Source: Chryseobacterium sp. 6424 | Lineage (GTDB): Bacteria; Bacteroidota; Bacteroidia; Flavobacteriales; Weeksellaceae | Assembly: GCF_003692615.1 (NCBI RefSeq) | Contig: NZ_CP023540.1 | Span: 1,178,001-1,242,000 of the forward strand | Direction of reading: 5' to 3' | DNA: 64,000 bases | Shown here: piece after piece, positions 9,077-18,307 of the stretch | Layout of the letters: each line of letters begins with the position of its first letter | Position numbering within the stretch: the first letter of the stretch is position 1 | Made by a program: the position numbers and the translations under genes | Notes under the pieces: generated by a model | What the model saw: the letters and a program-made list of their open reading frames with translations, nothing else | What the model was told of the DNA's origin: nothing | Databases searched by the model: none

Positions 9077-9925
9077 TCATTTCTTACCGATGATAAAGCG
9101 GTCGTTATCCGAAATATCTTGTACCAAATGTGCCTCCGAGAATGAATGAATAAAAAGGTCGAGGGTTTGGTGGCCTAATTTCTGGTTTATCTCTAGCAGA
9201 ACAAGGCCATGTTCAGCAAGATGTTCTAGCGCATCGCCCGCGATTTTCTCGTAAAAAACCAAAGGGTTTTCGGTAGGGGAAAATAACGCCATCAGTGGTT
9301 CGAAATTTTTTACCGTCACTGAGATTTCTTCCTTTTCATCTAAGCCAATATAAGGCGGATTACTGATGATGACCTCGTAACATTCGTCCAGTTCAGTGTT
9401 CAAGTAATCCTGATGTTTAAAACGGATTTGGGTTTGGTGTTGTGTGGCATTTCTACGGGCGACTTCAAGAGCTGCCTCAGAGTAATCGATAGAGGTGATT
9501 TCGGCCTCCGGGAAATGTTTTTTCAGTACGATGGGAATCACGCCGCTGCCAGTGCCAATATCCAGAATTCTAATGTTGCGATTACCGAAGGAGTCTTCGA
9601 TTTTAGAAATGGCGATCTCCAGAAGTTCTTCCGTTTCAGGTCTGGGAATCAGTACGTGTTCATTTACAAAAAATTGAAGACCGTAGAACTCAGTTTTCCC
9701 GATGACTTGCTGGTATGGCTGGCCAGTTTCAAGTTTCGAAAGGTAATTTGTAAACTGCCGTTCAGTTTCTTCGGCAAGTTCATCATGTAACATTTGCCTT
9801 TGCCTCACAGGATTTACCTTTAAGATTTCTTCGGCCAGCAAGGTAAACAAAGTGTTGGTTTCAGTATCAGAATATCGTTCTGAAAGAATTGATTTGTAAA
9901 GATTTTTAATTTCCTGCAGTGTCAT
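9077..9925 (-). CDS. prmC: peptide chain release factor N5-glutamine methyltransferase
   Basis: SAM-dependent enzyme (282 aa) that methylates the Gln of the GGQ motif in release factors RF1/RF2. It has an N-terminal helical bundle (residues 1-80), the SAM-binding motif ILDIGTGSGVIPI (near 122-134), and the catalytic NPPY motif in VIISNPPYIG. Length is standard. It is monocistronic, convergent with nothing nearby, and its downstream end abuts the 19-bp repeat at 9054-9072. Confidence 0.95.
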   Translation of the reverse strand: MTLQEIKNLYKSILSERYSDTETNTLFTLLAEEILKVNPVRQRQMLHDELAEETERQFTNYLSKLETGQPYQQVIGKTEFYGLQFFVNEHVLIPRPETEELLEIAISKIEDSFGNRNIRILDIGTGSGVIPIVLKKHFPEAEITSIDYSEAALEVARRNATQHQTQIRFKHQDYLNTELDECYEVIISNPPYIGLDEKEEISVTVKNFEPLMALFSPTENPLVFYEKIAGDALEHLAEHGLVLLEINQKLGHQTLDLFIHSFSEAHLVQDISDNDRFIIGKK

Positions 9926-10068
9926 GGGGATCAGTCTGAATTATTTTTTAAAGGTAAAACTTTATACCTAAAATATAAAATTCAACGTTATAAGAACTTT
10001 TATAGATGCCTTTGAATATGGACGACACGAATAATTTTACTAATTTTGGACATCACTTCTTAACAAAC

Positions 10069-10608
10069 ATGAAAAACGCTCTTCTGGCAGCACTGCTACT
10101 GCTGTTTGTAGTTTCTTGTGGTACATCGAAACCTGTGGTAGTAAAACGCAGTGTACCTACCAAATCCGTCCCAAGGTCAACTGAACTAAAACGTCTGGAA
10201 TCTAATTTTTCGGGCAGGGTAAACGCTGAAATCCAAGAAATCATTCGCGATGCGCAGAAATACCTTGGTGCGCCTTACAAATATGCCGGCAATACTTCAG
10301 TAGGCTTCGATTGTTCGGGTTTGGTGATGAAGGTTTTTGATGAAAACAACACCAAGCTGCCCCGGCGTTCGGAAGATCAATCAAACACCGGTCGCGAAAT
10401 ACATATCCGCGATACCAAACCCGGGGATTTAGTGTTCTTTGCTACTGCCGGCGGTAACAGAGTTTCACATGTAGGAATCGTGCACGATATTGGTACAGAT
10501 GGGGAAGTGAAGTTCATCCATGCCTCTACTTCAAAAGGGGTGATTATTTCTTCCTTAAATGAAAAATACTGGAACCAGGCTTACCTTTTCGCACGAAGAG
10601 TTTTGTAA
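10069..10608 (+). CDS. NlpC/P60 family cell-wall peptidase lipoprotein
   Basis: Predicted outer-envelope lipoprotein (179 aa from this start) of the C40 peptidase family, which cleaves peptidoglycan stem peptides. I chose the Met at 10069 rather than the in-frame ATG at 10006. It gives a classical lipoprotein signal, MKNALLAALLLLFVVSC, with the lipidated Cys at 17; the longer start adds 21 polar residues before it. The catalytic Cys is in FDCSGLVMKVF, the His in VSHVGIVHDI, and a second polar residue in FIHASTSKGV. Monocistronic. Confidence 0.9.
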   Translation: MKNALLAALLLLFVVSCGTSKPVVVKRSVPTKSVPRSTELKRLESNFSGRVNAEIQEIIRDAQKYLGAPYKYAGNTSVGFDCSGLVMKVFDENNTKLPRRSEDQSNTGREIHIRDTKPGDLVFFATAGGNRVSHVGIVHDIGTDGEVKFIHASTSKGVIISSLNEKYWNQAYLFARRVL

Positions 10609-10643
10609 ATTTGCCATCTGAATAAAAATTAACTTTACTAATT

Positions 10644-11456
10644 ATGATGTTACAGCAAACCATTGAGAATATTTGGGACAATCGGGATCTTTTGCAAAAT
10701 GAAGACAGCCAGCAGGCCATCCGCGAGGTGATTCGCCAGCTCGATCTTGGGGAATTGCGCGTTGCTGAACCTGCCGAAAAAGGGTGGAAGGTAAATGAAT
10801 GGGTGAAAAAAGCCGTGGTGATGTATTTCCCGATTCAAAAAATGGAAACCATCGAGGTGGGACCGTTCGAGTTTCACGACAAGATGCCTCTGAAAAGAAA
10901 CTACGCTGAAAAAGGCGTTCGCGTGGTACCACATGCTGTGGCGCGGGAAGGTGCGTATATTGCGCCAGGCGTAATTCTGATGCCTTCTTATGTAAACATT
11001 GGCGCGTACGTGGATTCCGGAACCATGGTGGATACTTGGGCTACCGTAGGCAGCTGTGCACAGATCGGTAAAGACGTACACTTAAGCGGTGGAGTAGGCA
11101 TTGGCGGCGTGTTAGAGCCATTGCAGGCGGCACCTGTTATTATTGAAGACAACGTATTCGTAGGTTCAAGATGCATCGTAGTGGAAGGTGTACATGTAGA
11201 AAAAGAAGCCGTGCTAGGTGCAAACGTGGTGCTTACCGCTTCAACAAAAATTATTGATGTCACCGGTGACGATCCTGTAGAAATCAAAGGTCGTGTGCCT
11301 GCGCGCTCAGTGGTGATTCCGGGTAGCTACACCAAGCATTTCCCGGCAGGCGAATATCAAGTTCCGTGTGCGTTGATCATCGGTAAAAGAAAAGAATCTA
11401 CCGACAAAAAGACCTCACTGAACGATGCTCTTAGAGAAAACAATGTAGCCGTGTAA
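10644..11456 (+). CDS. dapD: 2,3,4,5-tetrahydropyridine-2,6-dicarboxylate N-succinyltransferase
   Basis: Lysine/diaminopimelate pathway enzyme transferring succinyl from succinyl-CoA to tetrahydrodipicolinate (270 aa). An N-terminal helical domain is followed by a left-handed beta-helix built of hexapeptide repeats (about 105-230; for example GAYVDSGTMVDTWATVGS and GSRCIVVEGVHVEKEA). Two Met codons are adjacent at the start. An intrinsic terminator lies about 70 bases downstream. Confidence 0.96.
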   Translation: MMLQQTIENIWDNRDLLQNEDSQQAIREVIRQLDLGELRVAEPAEKGWKVNEWVKKAVVMYFPIQKMETIEVGPFEFHDKMPLKRNYAEKGVRVVPHAVAREGAYIAPGVILMPSYVNIGAYVDSGTMVDTWATVGSCAQIGKDVHLSGGVGIGGVLEPLQAAPVIIEDNVFVGSRCIVVEGVHVEKEAVLGANVVLTASTKIIDVTGDDPVEIKGRVPARSVVIPGSYTKHFPAGEYQVPCALIIGKRKESTDKKTSLNDALRENNVAV

Positions 11457-11527
11457 TGTCTTTGGTCATCAAAAACCAATAACTTTTTCCAGAACTGTCA
11501 TTGAATCTGGAATAAAATATAACAAGT

Positions 11528-11577
11528 CCTGAACATCCATATTATCTCAAAAGATGATTAGATGTTCAGGTTTTTTT
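11528..11577 (+). terminator. intrinsic terminator after dapD
   Basis: CCTGAACATC (11528-11537) pairs perfectly with GATGTTCAGG (11561-11570), followed by seven T residues. The loop contains a small nested ATCT/AGAT stem. The rest of the region up to the his promoter (11578-11780) shows nothing recognisable. Confidence 0.9.
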
Positions 11578-11784
11578 ATTGCATCAGTATCACATTTATA
11601 CTAGGTAAAAGTAAAGATTGAATCAAAAGTACAAGATACAACACAGAGGATAGCAGTTTACTGAAATCTAATAATTCATTGTAGAAACTTTTACTTACGA
11701 TTCCTTGTAAAAATTAAAATCCGCCACCAACTTTAATTTTACGCATTGTAAATCAGTGATATATGGATTTTATTGAATTTTTTG

Positions 11785-11816
11785 TTGTGGCTTCAAAAAA
11801 TTATCACTTATCTTTG
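11785..11816 (+). promoter_or_regulatory. promoter of the histidine operon
   Basis: TTG at 11785-11787, a 21-base spacer and TATCTTTG at 11809-11816 match the Bacteroidota promoter consensus. Transcription would start around 11821-11824, a few bases before the leader-peptide ATG. Confidence 0.75.
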
Positions 11817-11831
11817 CGACATCAAAACATC

Positions 11832-11891
11832 ATGAAAAACGTATTTTCTTTAATCCATCATCATCATCTCATCGAAAGACGAGTTGATTAA
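11832..11891 (+). CDS. hisL: histidine operon leader peptide
   Basis: A 19-codon open frame reads MKNVFSLI, then four consecutive CAT histidine codons, then LIERRVD and a TAA stop. It lies between the his promoter and an intrinsic terminator in front of hisG. This is the arrangement of amino-acid-responsive transcription attenuation: ribosomes stalled on the His codons when charged tRNA-His is scarce would block terminator formation. Function is inferred from position and codon content. Confidence 0.9.
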   Translation: MKNVFSLIHHHHLIERRVD

Positions 11892-11920
11892 TTATGGCCT
11901 AAAGTAAAATCTTAATAATT

Positions 11921-11951
11921 AAAAACCGTCTGAACAATGACGGTTTTTTTT
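11921..11951 (+). terminator. attenuator terminator of the his operon
   Basis: AAAAACCGTC (11921-11930) and GACGGTTTTT (11939-11948) form a perfect 10 bp stem with loop TGAACAAT and a T tract. A competing antiterminator is possible: AGACG at 11877-11881, just after the His codons, is complementary to CGTCT at 11927-11931 in the left arm. Confidence 0.9.
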
Positions 11952-11997
11952 ATTCTAGAAATTCAGCACTGTTCAGACTAATTCTTCCCTAAAAAGT

Positions 11998-12855
11998 ATG
12001 AACACCCTGAAAATTGCCCTTCAAAAAAGCGGACGTTTAAGCGAAAAATCCCTCGGGATTCTTTCGGAATGCGGAATAAAACTCCCGGATTTTAAAAGTA
12101 AATTAAAAAATACCGCCACCAATTTCCCACTCGAAATTCTTTTCCTTCGCGATGATGATATCCCAAAATATGTTGAAAACGGCATCGTAGATATCGGCAT
12201 CATCGGGGAAAACGAAGTGCTGGAGCAAAAACGGAAGGTAAGCGTAATCCGCCGTCTTGGTTTTGCCAATTGCCGCCTTTCACTCGCTGTTCCTAAAGAA
12301 GCGCAATACACCGGGATCCAATTTTTCAGTCAGAAGAAAATTGCTACCTCATACCCGAATATTGTTTCAGATTTTCTTAAGAAAAAACAGATTGAGGCAC
12401 AAGTCGTAGAAATTTCTGGCAGTGTGGAGATTGCGCCGAGCATCGGCCTGGCCGATGCGGTGGCCGATTTGGTAAGTTCTGGCAGTACACTTTTGCATAA
12501 TGGACTTACGGAAGTGGAAGAAATCTTACAAAGCGAAGCCGTAATGATCTCTAACAACACATTACAGCCGGAAGTTGCAGAGATTCTTGACGCGCTGCTG
12601 TTCCGTATTCAGGCTGTACTCAACTCGCGTGAAAATAAATACATTCTGTTGAACGCACCCAACTCAGCCATCAAATCCATTACAGAACTGCTTCCAGGCA
12701 TGAAATCGCCTACCATCCTGCCGTTGGCAGATAGCGGTTGGAGCAGCATTCACTCCGTAGTCAAAGAAAATGAGTTTTGGCAGATTATCGATCAATTGAA
12801 GAAATTAGGCGCAGAGGGAATTTTGGTAATTCCGATTGAAAAAATGGTTTTTTAA
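11998..12855 (+). CDS. hisG: ATP phosphoribosyltransferase, long form
   Basis: First enzyme of histidine synthesis, condensing ATP with PRPP (285 aa). The length and the C-terminal extension (about residues 215-285, ending EGILVIPIEKM) indicate the long HisG type with its own histidine-sensing regulatory domain, so no HisZ partner is needed and none is seen. The PRPP-binding region lies around DAVADLVSSGSTL. First structural gene after the attenuator; hisD starts 7 bases after its stop. Confidence 0.97.
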   Translation: MNTLKIALQKSGRLSEKSLGILSECGIKLPDFKSKLKNTATNFPLEILFLRDDDIPKYVENGIVDIGIIGENEVLEQKRKVSVIRRLGFANCRLSLAVPKEAQYTGIQFFSQKKIATSYPNIVSDFLKKKQIEAQVVEISGSVEIAPSIGLADAVADLVSSGSTLLHNGLTEVEEILQSEAVMISNNTLQPEVAEILDALLFRIQAVLNSRENKYILLNAPNSAIKSITELLPGMKSPTILPLADSGWSSIHSVVKENEFWQIIDQLKKLGAEGILVIPIEKMVF

Positions 12856-12862
12856 TAGCAAC

Positions 12863-14158
12863 ATGGAAAATATATTCAAATATCCTGCGAAAGAAAACTG
12901 GAGAGAACTGACTTCCCGACCAGTTTTAGAAGCCAAAGATTTAAGATCTGATGTAGCCACGATCTTTCAAAAAGTATCTCAGGAAGGCGATTTGGCGTTA
13001 AAAGAACTCACCCAGAAGTTTGATGGCATCATCCTCGATGAATTGAAGGTTTCTGCTGCCGAAATCCAATCGGCTTGCGAAAAAATCCCTGAAGATTTAA
13101 AGAAAGCCATCCAACAGGCAAAAGACAATATCGAGAAATTTCACACAGCCCAAATCGAAGATTTCCAGAAAGTTGAAACCACCTCTGGTGTGGTATGCTG
13201 GCGAGAAAGCAGAGCCATAGCCAATGTGGGGTTGTATATTCCGGGTGGCTCAGCGCCCCTTTTTTCCACCGTTTTGATGTTAGCGGTACCAGCAAAGATT
13301 GCAGGTTGCAGAAAAATCATTTTATGTACGCCACCGCAGGAAAATGGCAATGTACACGAGGCCATTCTATACGCAGCGCAACTTTGCGGCGTTACCGAAG
13401 TGTATAAAGTTGGCGGAGCGCAGGCCATTGCTGCTTTAACAGTTGGTACATCGGCTGTCCCTAAAGTGGATAAAATCTTCGGGCCAGGCAATCAATACGT
13501 AACCCAAGCTAAACAAATGGCGCAGGAGTTTGGAGTTGCCATTGATTTGCCGGCAGGTCCTAGCGAAGTGCTTGTCATCGCAGATCAATCGGCGGTTCCG
13601 GCGTTCTGTGCGGCTGATTTGCTTGCGCAGGCAGAACATGGCACAGATTCTCAGGGGATTTTTGTCGCTACCGATGAACAGGTTTTCAAACAAACAATGG
13701 CAGCGTTAGCATTGCAACTTCAAGCATTGCCACGTAGGGAAACCGCTGCCGAAGCGCTTAAGAAGAGCCGTTTTATATTGCTCAATACAGTAGAAGAAGC
13801 CATTCAGTTCAGTAATTTATACGCACCGGAACATTTGATTTTAGCAGTGGAACATGCCGAGGACCTTTTGCCGGAAATTGACAATGCTGGTTCGGTGTTC
13901 TTAGGAAATTATACGCCAGAATCGGCTGGTGATTACGCCAGCGGAACCAATCATACATTACCGACCAATGGTTTTGCAAAAAATTACAGTGGCGTATCGT
14001 TGGAGAGTTTTCAGAAAAAAATTACCGTGCAGCAGATTACCCGTGCCGGCTTACAAAACTTAGGTGAAGCAGTTGAGATAATGGCTGCCGCAGAAGGTTT
14101 GGATGCACACAAAAACGCGGTTTCTGTACGGTTAAAATATGTAAATGATGGAATTTAA
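12863..14158 (+). CDS. hisD: histidinol dehydrogenase
   Basis: Zn-dependent NAD enzyme of the last two steps, histidinol to histidine (431 aa). I prefer the ATG at 12863 over the one at 12836, because the latter lies inside hisG and adds MKKWFFNSN, which is not family-like. Conserved segments include IPGGSAPLFSTVLMLAVPAKIAGC, GPGNQYVTQAKQ and the metal/catalytic stretch AQAEHGTDSQ. Its end overlaps the hisC start by 14 bases. Confidence 0.96.
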   Translation: MENIFKYPAKENWRELTSRPVLEAKDLRSDVATIFQKVSQEGDLALKELTQKFDGIILDELKVSAAEIQSACEKIPEDLKKAIQQAKDNIEKFHTAQIEDFQKVETTSGVVCWRESRAIANVGLYIPGGSAPLFSTVLMLAVPAKIAGCRKIILCTPPQENGNVHEAILYAAQLCGVTEVYKVGGAQAIAALTVGTSAVPKVDKIFGPGNQYVTQAKQMAQEFGVAIDLPAGPSEVLVIADQSAVPAFCAADLLAQAEHGTDSQGIFVATDEQVFKQTMAALALQLQALPRRETAAEALKKSRFILLNTVEEAIQFSNLYAPEHLILAVEHAEDLLPEIDNAGSVFLGNYTPESAGDYASGTNHTLPTNGFAKNYSGVSLESFQKKITVQQITRAGLQNLGEAVEIMAAAEGLDAHKNAVSVRLKYVNDGI

Positions 14159-15176
14159 ACTTCAGGACTTTATTCGTCCGCACCTTAAAAATATGCCGGT
14201 ATATGAGATTAACCGACCGGCCGTCTTGGGTACCGAACGTATGTATTTGGATGCCAATGAAAGTCCGTTTGGTGATTTTAACCGTTATCCTGATGCGAAA
14301 CATGAACTTCTTAAGAAGGAAATCGCAGCTATTAATCAGATTGCAGAGGATCAGGTATTCTTGGGCAATGGCAGTGATGAACTGATTGATTTGCTGATAC
14401 GCACTTTTTGTGAGCCCGCGACAGACCGTATTTTGATGTTGGATCCCAGTTTCTCCATATATGAAATTTATGCACGTTTTAACAATGTTCAGGTCGGTAA
14501 AATTGCGTTGGATGATGAATTTCAGATAGACCAAAATGCATATTTACAGTCGGTCAGCCAATCACAGGCAAAGATTCTTTTTCTATGTTCCCCCAATAAC
14601 CCGACAGGAAATAGTTTGGATGATTTAAAATTCTATATTCAGCATTTCCCCGGCATTGTAGTGATTGATGAAGCTTATATTGAGTTTTCTCCGAATGTTT
14701 CAGCGGTGACTTTTTTAAAGGAATTTCCGAATATAATTGTTCTGAAAACACTTTCAAAAGCTTATGCGATGGCCGGTTTACGCGTGGGAGCAGGTTTTGC
14801 TTCTGTTGAGATCGCGCAACTGATCAACCGGCTGAAACCCCCATATAACATCAGTGCTGAAAGCCAAAGGATTGCATTGAATGAATTAAAGAAAACAGCA
14901 GCGTTTAAGCAGCAACTTCATTTAATCTTAGCGCAGAAATCGTTTGTTGAAAAGCAACTGGCTCAGTTACAAATCGTAGAGAAAGTATATCCTTCCGATG
15001 CTAATTTTATACTTGTAAAATTTTACGATGTGGAAAAAATATATGAAAAACTGTCTGAACATCATATTAAAACGAGTTTAAGACATCCGAAAATTGAAAA
15101 TTGCATAAGGATAAGCATCGGTTCTGAAACAGAAAATAAAAAATTACTGGCTATTTTATCAACCCTCAAATCATGA
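14145..15176 (+). CDS. hisC: histidinol-phosphate aminotransferase
   Basis: PLP-dependent class I/II aminotransferase (343 aa) converting imidazole-acetol phosphate to histidinol phosphate. Visible are SPNNPTGN, the substrate/PLP Asp-Tyr pair in VIDEAYIEF, and the Schiff-base Lys in [16 protein letters not shown]. It overlaps hisD (14 bases) and hisB (4 bases), consistent with translational coupling. Confidence 0.96.
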   Translation: MMEFKLQDFIRPHLKNMPVYEINRPAVLGTERMYLDANESPFGDFNRYPDAKHELLKKEIAAINQIAEDQVFLGNGSDELIDLLIRTFCEPATDRILMLDPSFSIYEIYARFNNVQVGKIALDDEFQIDQNAYLQSVSQSQAKILFLCSPNNPTGNSLDDLKFYIQHFPGIVVIDEAYIEFSPNVSAVTFLKEFPNIIVLKTLSKAYAMAGLRVGAGFASVEIAQLINRLKPPYNISAESQRIALNELKKTAAFKQQLHLILAQKSFVEKQLAQLQIVEKVYPSDANFILVKFYDVEKIYEKLSEHHIKTSLRHPKIENCIRISIGSETENKKLLAILSTLKS

Positions 15177-15808
15177 AAAAAGTATTATTTATAGACCGCG
15201 ACGGGACGTTGATTATTGAGCCACCTAAAGATTTTCAGGTCGACTCGCTTGAAAAACTGGAATTTTATCCAAAAGTAATCCAGAATCTTGCGAAAATCTA
15301 CACGCAACTTGATTATGAACTCGTAATGGTGAGCAATCAGGACGGGTTGGGAACACTTTCTTTTCCGACCGAAACCTTCGAGATCCCACATCAAAAAATG
15401 TTAAAAACCTTTGAAAATGAAGGTATTATCTTCAGCGACATCCTGATTGATGACAGTTTTGAAGCAGATAATTCACCTAATAGAAAACCCCGTACCGGCA
15501 TGTTGCAAAAATACCTTTACGGAAATTATGATTTGCAGAATTCCTATGTGATTGGTGACCGTATGACCGACGTACAACTGGCTGATAACCTTGGTTGTAA
15601 GGCGATCTATATCTCGGATATCCAAGTAGATGATGTTGCATTGTGCACCACAGATTGGGATGATATTTATCGGTTTCTAAAATCAAAACCACGTAAAAGT
15701 GCGATTCGCCGCATAACAAAGGAAACCGATATTTTTATTGAATTAAATCTAGACGGCAGCGGGAAATCCAGCATCAGTACCGGACTGGCCTTTTCGATCA
15801 CATGCTAG
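15173..15808 (+). CDS. hisB: HisB N-terminal part: histidinol-phosphatase domain plus start of the dehydratase domain, frameshifted
   Basis: Residues 1-165 form the HAD-type histidinol-phosphate phosphatase (FIDRDGTLI near residue 5; [14 protein letters not shown]). From about residue 170 the dehydratase domain begins ([19 protein letters not shown], then STGLAF), but the frame then runs into SITC and a TAG. Family members read on as GFFDHMLDQ. That needs five T at 15791-15794, where four are present. The frame continues in the next entry; joined, the product would be about 364 aa, a normal bifunctional HisB. Either a real mutation or an assembly indel. Confidence 0.9.
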   Translation: MKKVLFIDRDGTLIIEPPKDFQVDSLEKLEFYPKVIQNLAKIYTQLDYELVMVSNQDGLGTLSFPTETFEIPHQKMLKTFENEGIIFSDILIDDSFEADNSPNRKPRTGMLQKYLYGNYDLQNSYVIGDRMTDVQLADNLGCKAIYISDIQVDDVALCTTDWDDIYRFLKSKPRKSAIRRITKETDIFIELNLDGSGKSSISTGLAFSITC

Positions 15809-16266
15809 AGCAAATCAGCCGCCATGGAAACTTCGATTTGACTGTAGATGTGAAGGGCGATTTGCAGGTAGATGAACACCACACGATTGAAGATACCGCG
15901 CTGGTACTTGGTTCAGCATTCTATGAAGCGCTGGGCGCAAAAAAAGGTGTTGAAAGATACGCATTTGCATTACCAATGGATGACTGTCTTGCGCAGATAG
16001 CGGTGGATTTTGGCGGACGAAACTGGCTGGTTTGGGATGTGGATTTCAAGCGTGAGAAGATAGGGGAAATGCCGACAGAAATGTTCTTCCACTTCTTCAA
16101 ATCTTTTACTGATACGGCAAAATGCAATCTCAACATTAAATGTGAAGGAGAAAACGAACATCATAAAATAGAATCTATCTTCAAGGCATTTGCGAAAGTG
16201 CTGCGTGATGCCGTAAAAATTGAAGGCAAAAATTTTTCAATCCCAAGCACCAAAGGAATATTATGA
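15802..16266 (+). CDS. hisB: HisB C-terminal part: imidazoleglycerol-phosphate dehydratase domain, frameshifted
   Basis: Carries most of the dehydratase: [15 protein letters not shown], the Mn-binding [14 protein letters not shown], and near the C-terminus a matching metal-site segment ([22 protein letters not shown]). It overlaps the first part by seven bases in the -1 frame and begins at the Met of the conserved FDHM motif. Translated alone it would lack the first 40 or so residues of the domain, including the conserved FDH, so it is unlikely to work unless made as a fusion with the upstream part. Confidence 0.9.
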   Translation: MLEQISRHGNFDLTVDVKGDLQVDEHHTIEDTALVLGSAFYEALGAKKGVERYAFALPMDDCLAQIAVDFGGRNWLVWDVDFKREKIGEMPTEMFFHFFKSFTDTAKCNLNIKCEGENEHHKIESIFKAFAKVLRDAVKIEGKNFSIPSTKGIL

Positions 16267-16847
16267 TCGCCATTATAGATTATGCTGCCGGAAACGTAAA
16301 ATCCGTAGAGAATGCAGCGAAGAAACTCGGTTTTAAAACGCAGGTTACCGCCGATCACCAAATCATCAGAAACGCCGATAAAGTTATTTTCCCAGGTGTT
16401 GGCGAGGCTTCCTCTGCCATGGAAAAACTACAAGCAGCGGGCTTAGACACTCTGATCCCACAACTGAAACAACCCTTTCTGGGGATCTGTCTCGGGCAAC
16501 AACTCTTGTGTGCTTCCTCTGAAGAAGGACAGACCAAGGGACTTGGGATTTTTGATGTAGAAGTGAAGAAATTTCCCGCCATACAGGTGGTGCCACACAT
16601 GGGTTGGAACAGTTTGCAGCAGCTTGAAGGGCCATTATTTCAGGGAATTAGTGAGACCGATGATTTTTATTTTGTACACAGTTATTACTGCGAACTTTCC
16701 GAGGAGAAGAGTTCGGTTTGCGATTATATTATGCCTTTCAGTGCGTCTTTGCATAAAAACAATTTTTATGGCACGCAGTTTCATCCGGAAAAATCCGGCA
16801 GGGCAGGCTTACTTGTTTTACAAAACTTTCTAAACCTAAAACGATGA
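16263..16847 (+). CDS. hisH: imidazole glycerol phosphate synthase, glutaminase subunit
   Basis: Class I glutamine amidotransferase (194 aa) that supplies ammonia to HisF. The nucleophile Cys is in [12 protein letters not shown] and the His-Glu of the triad in [10 protein letters not shown]. Overlaps hisB by four bases and hisA by four bases. Confidence 0.96.
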   Translation: MIAIIDYAAGNVKSVENAAKKLGFKTQVTADHQIIRNADKVIFPGVGEASSAMEKLQAAGLDTLIPQLKQPFLGICLGQQLLCASSEEGQTKGLGIFDVEVKKFPAIQVVPHMGWNSLQQLEGPLFQGISETDDFYFVHSYYCELSEEKSSVCDYIMPFSASLHKNNFYGTQFHPEKSGRAGLLVLQNFLNLKR

Positions 16848-17554
16848 AAATAATCCCTGCAATTGATGTCATGAATGGCCGTTGCGTACGACTAGCCAAA
16901 GGCGATTATAACAGCCAAACGGTGTATGGTGACCCATTAGAAATGGCAAAGATTTTTGAAGATAACGGTATTGTGTACTTACATGTAGTAGACCTTGATG
17001 GTGCCAAAGCCGGTAAAGTAAAAAACCTGAAAACCGTTGAAAAAATTGCCTCACAAACCAATCTCATCATTGATTTTGGTGGAGGCATAAAATCCAGACA
17101 CGACCTCGAACTCATTCTGGGTGTCGGCGTCGCTAAAGTGACCTTAGGAAGCATTGCAGTGGAAAATCCGGCTGTTTGCATTGAATGGATCGAAGAGTTT
17201 GGTGCTGAAAAATTTATTTTGGGCGCTGATTGTCTAAACCGTAAGATTAAGACTTCGGGTTGGCTGAAAGACTCGCAGTTAGAAGTGACTGATTTTATAC
17301 AATCCTATGAACATACCCGAATTGAAGAGGTGATATGTACCGATATTTCTAAAGACGGCATGCTGAACGGCCCATCATTAAACCTATATGCAGAAATTTT
17401 AGAGAAAACCCAAGTGCAGCTTATTGCAAGCGGTGGAGTTTCCTCGGTGCAGGATTTAGAAGCCCTGAAAAAAATCGGTTGCAGCGGCGTCATCATTGGA
17501 AAAGCCCTTTACGAGCAAAAAATTACTTTAGGTCAGCTTCAAAAATTTATATAG
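16844..17554 (+). CDS. hisA: ProFAR isomerase (1-(5-phosphoribosyl)-5-[(5-phosphoribosylamino)methylideneamino]imidazole-4-carboxamide isomerase)
   Basis: TIM-barrel isomerase (236 aa). The catalytic Asp pair is visible in IPAIDVMNGRCVRL and CTDISKDGMLNGPS, and the phosphate-binding loops in IDFGGGIKS and IASGGVSS. hisF starts directly at the next base after its stop. Confidence 0.96.
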   Translation: MKIIPAIDVMNGRCVRLAKGDYNSQTVYGDPLEMAKIFEDNGIVYLHVVDLDGAKAGKVKNLKTVEKIASQTNLIIDFGGGIKSRHDLELILGVGVAKVTLGSIAVENPAVCIEWIEEFGAEKFILGADCLNRKIKTSGWLKDSQLEVTDFIQSYEHTRIEEVICTDISKDGMLNGPSLNLYAEILEKTQVQLIASGGVSSVQDLEALKKIGCSGVIIGKALYEQKITLGQLQKFI

Positions 17555-18307
17555 ATGTTAAAGAAACGAATAATCCCATGCCTTGATATTAAAGATGGGA
17601 AAACAGTCAAAGGTGTACAGTTTGAAGACCTGAGATCTGCCGGTGACCCTATTTTGCTCGCACAGAAATACGTAGATGAAGGCGCGGATGAACTGGTTTT
17701 TCTTGATATCACCGCCACGTTGGAACAGCGGAAAACCCTTGTAGAACTGGTAGAGAGAATTGGTGTGGCCATAGATATTCCGTTTACGGTAGGTGGCGGA
17801 ATTTCATCTGCGTATGATGTTGAAAACTTGCTGAGAGCCGGCGCGGACAAAGTTTCAGTGAACTCTGCGGCAGTAAGGAACCCCCTTCTAATTACAGAAC
17901 TTGCCCAACAGTTTGGCAGCCAGTGTGTCGTGTTGGCGGTTGATACCAAGCAGGTGGGGGAAGACGATTACGTGTTCATCAGTGGAGGCAAAATAAAAAC
18001 GGAACTTAAAACACTCGAATGGATCAAGACCGCGGAAGATCTTGGTGCAGGTGAGATTCTGCTAACCTCAATGGATTTCGACGGGACTAAAAAAGGATTC
18101 GATATCCGTATGTTAAAAAATGTTTCAGCGATCAGTAATCTTCCGTTAATAGCCTCTGGAGGCGCTGGGACAGCTAAAGATTTCACAGCGCTTTTTACAG
18201 ATACAGAAGCGACAGGAGCTTTGGCGGCCAGCATTTTTCATTTCAATGAAATTAATATAAATGATTTAAAGAACACTTTAAAACAAAGAGAAATCCCCAT
18301 CCGATGA
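17555..18307 (+). CDS. hisF: imidazole glycerol phosphate synthase, cyclase subunit
   Basis: TIM-barrel cyclase (250 aa) paired with HisH. The general acid/base Asp residues are in IPCLDIKDGKTVKG and VVLAVDTKQ, and the phosphate loops in FTVGGGISS and IASGGAGT. Overlaps hisIE by four bases. Confidence 0.97.
   Translation: MLKKRIIPCLDIKDGKTVKGVQFEDLRSAGDPILLAQKYVDEGADELVFLDITATLEQRKTLVELVERIGVAIDIPFTVGGGISSAYDVENLLRAGADKVSVNSAAVRNPLLITELAQQFGSQCVVLAVDTKQVGEDDYVFISGGKIKTELKTLEWIKTAEDLGAGEILLTSMDFDGTKKGFDIRMLKNVSAISNLPLIASGGAGTAKDFTALFTDTEATGALAASIFHFNEININDLKNTLKQREIPIR

Noticed and set aside
10006..10068. Upstream ATG as start of the NlpC/P60 gene
   Set aside because: It would put 21 polar residues before a well-formed lipoprotein signal peptide.
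15785..15808. Programmed frameshift in hisB
   Set aside because: No canonical X XXY YYZ slippery heptamer in frame and no clear downstream stimulator; kept only as an unlikely alternative.
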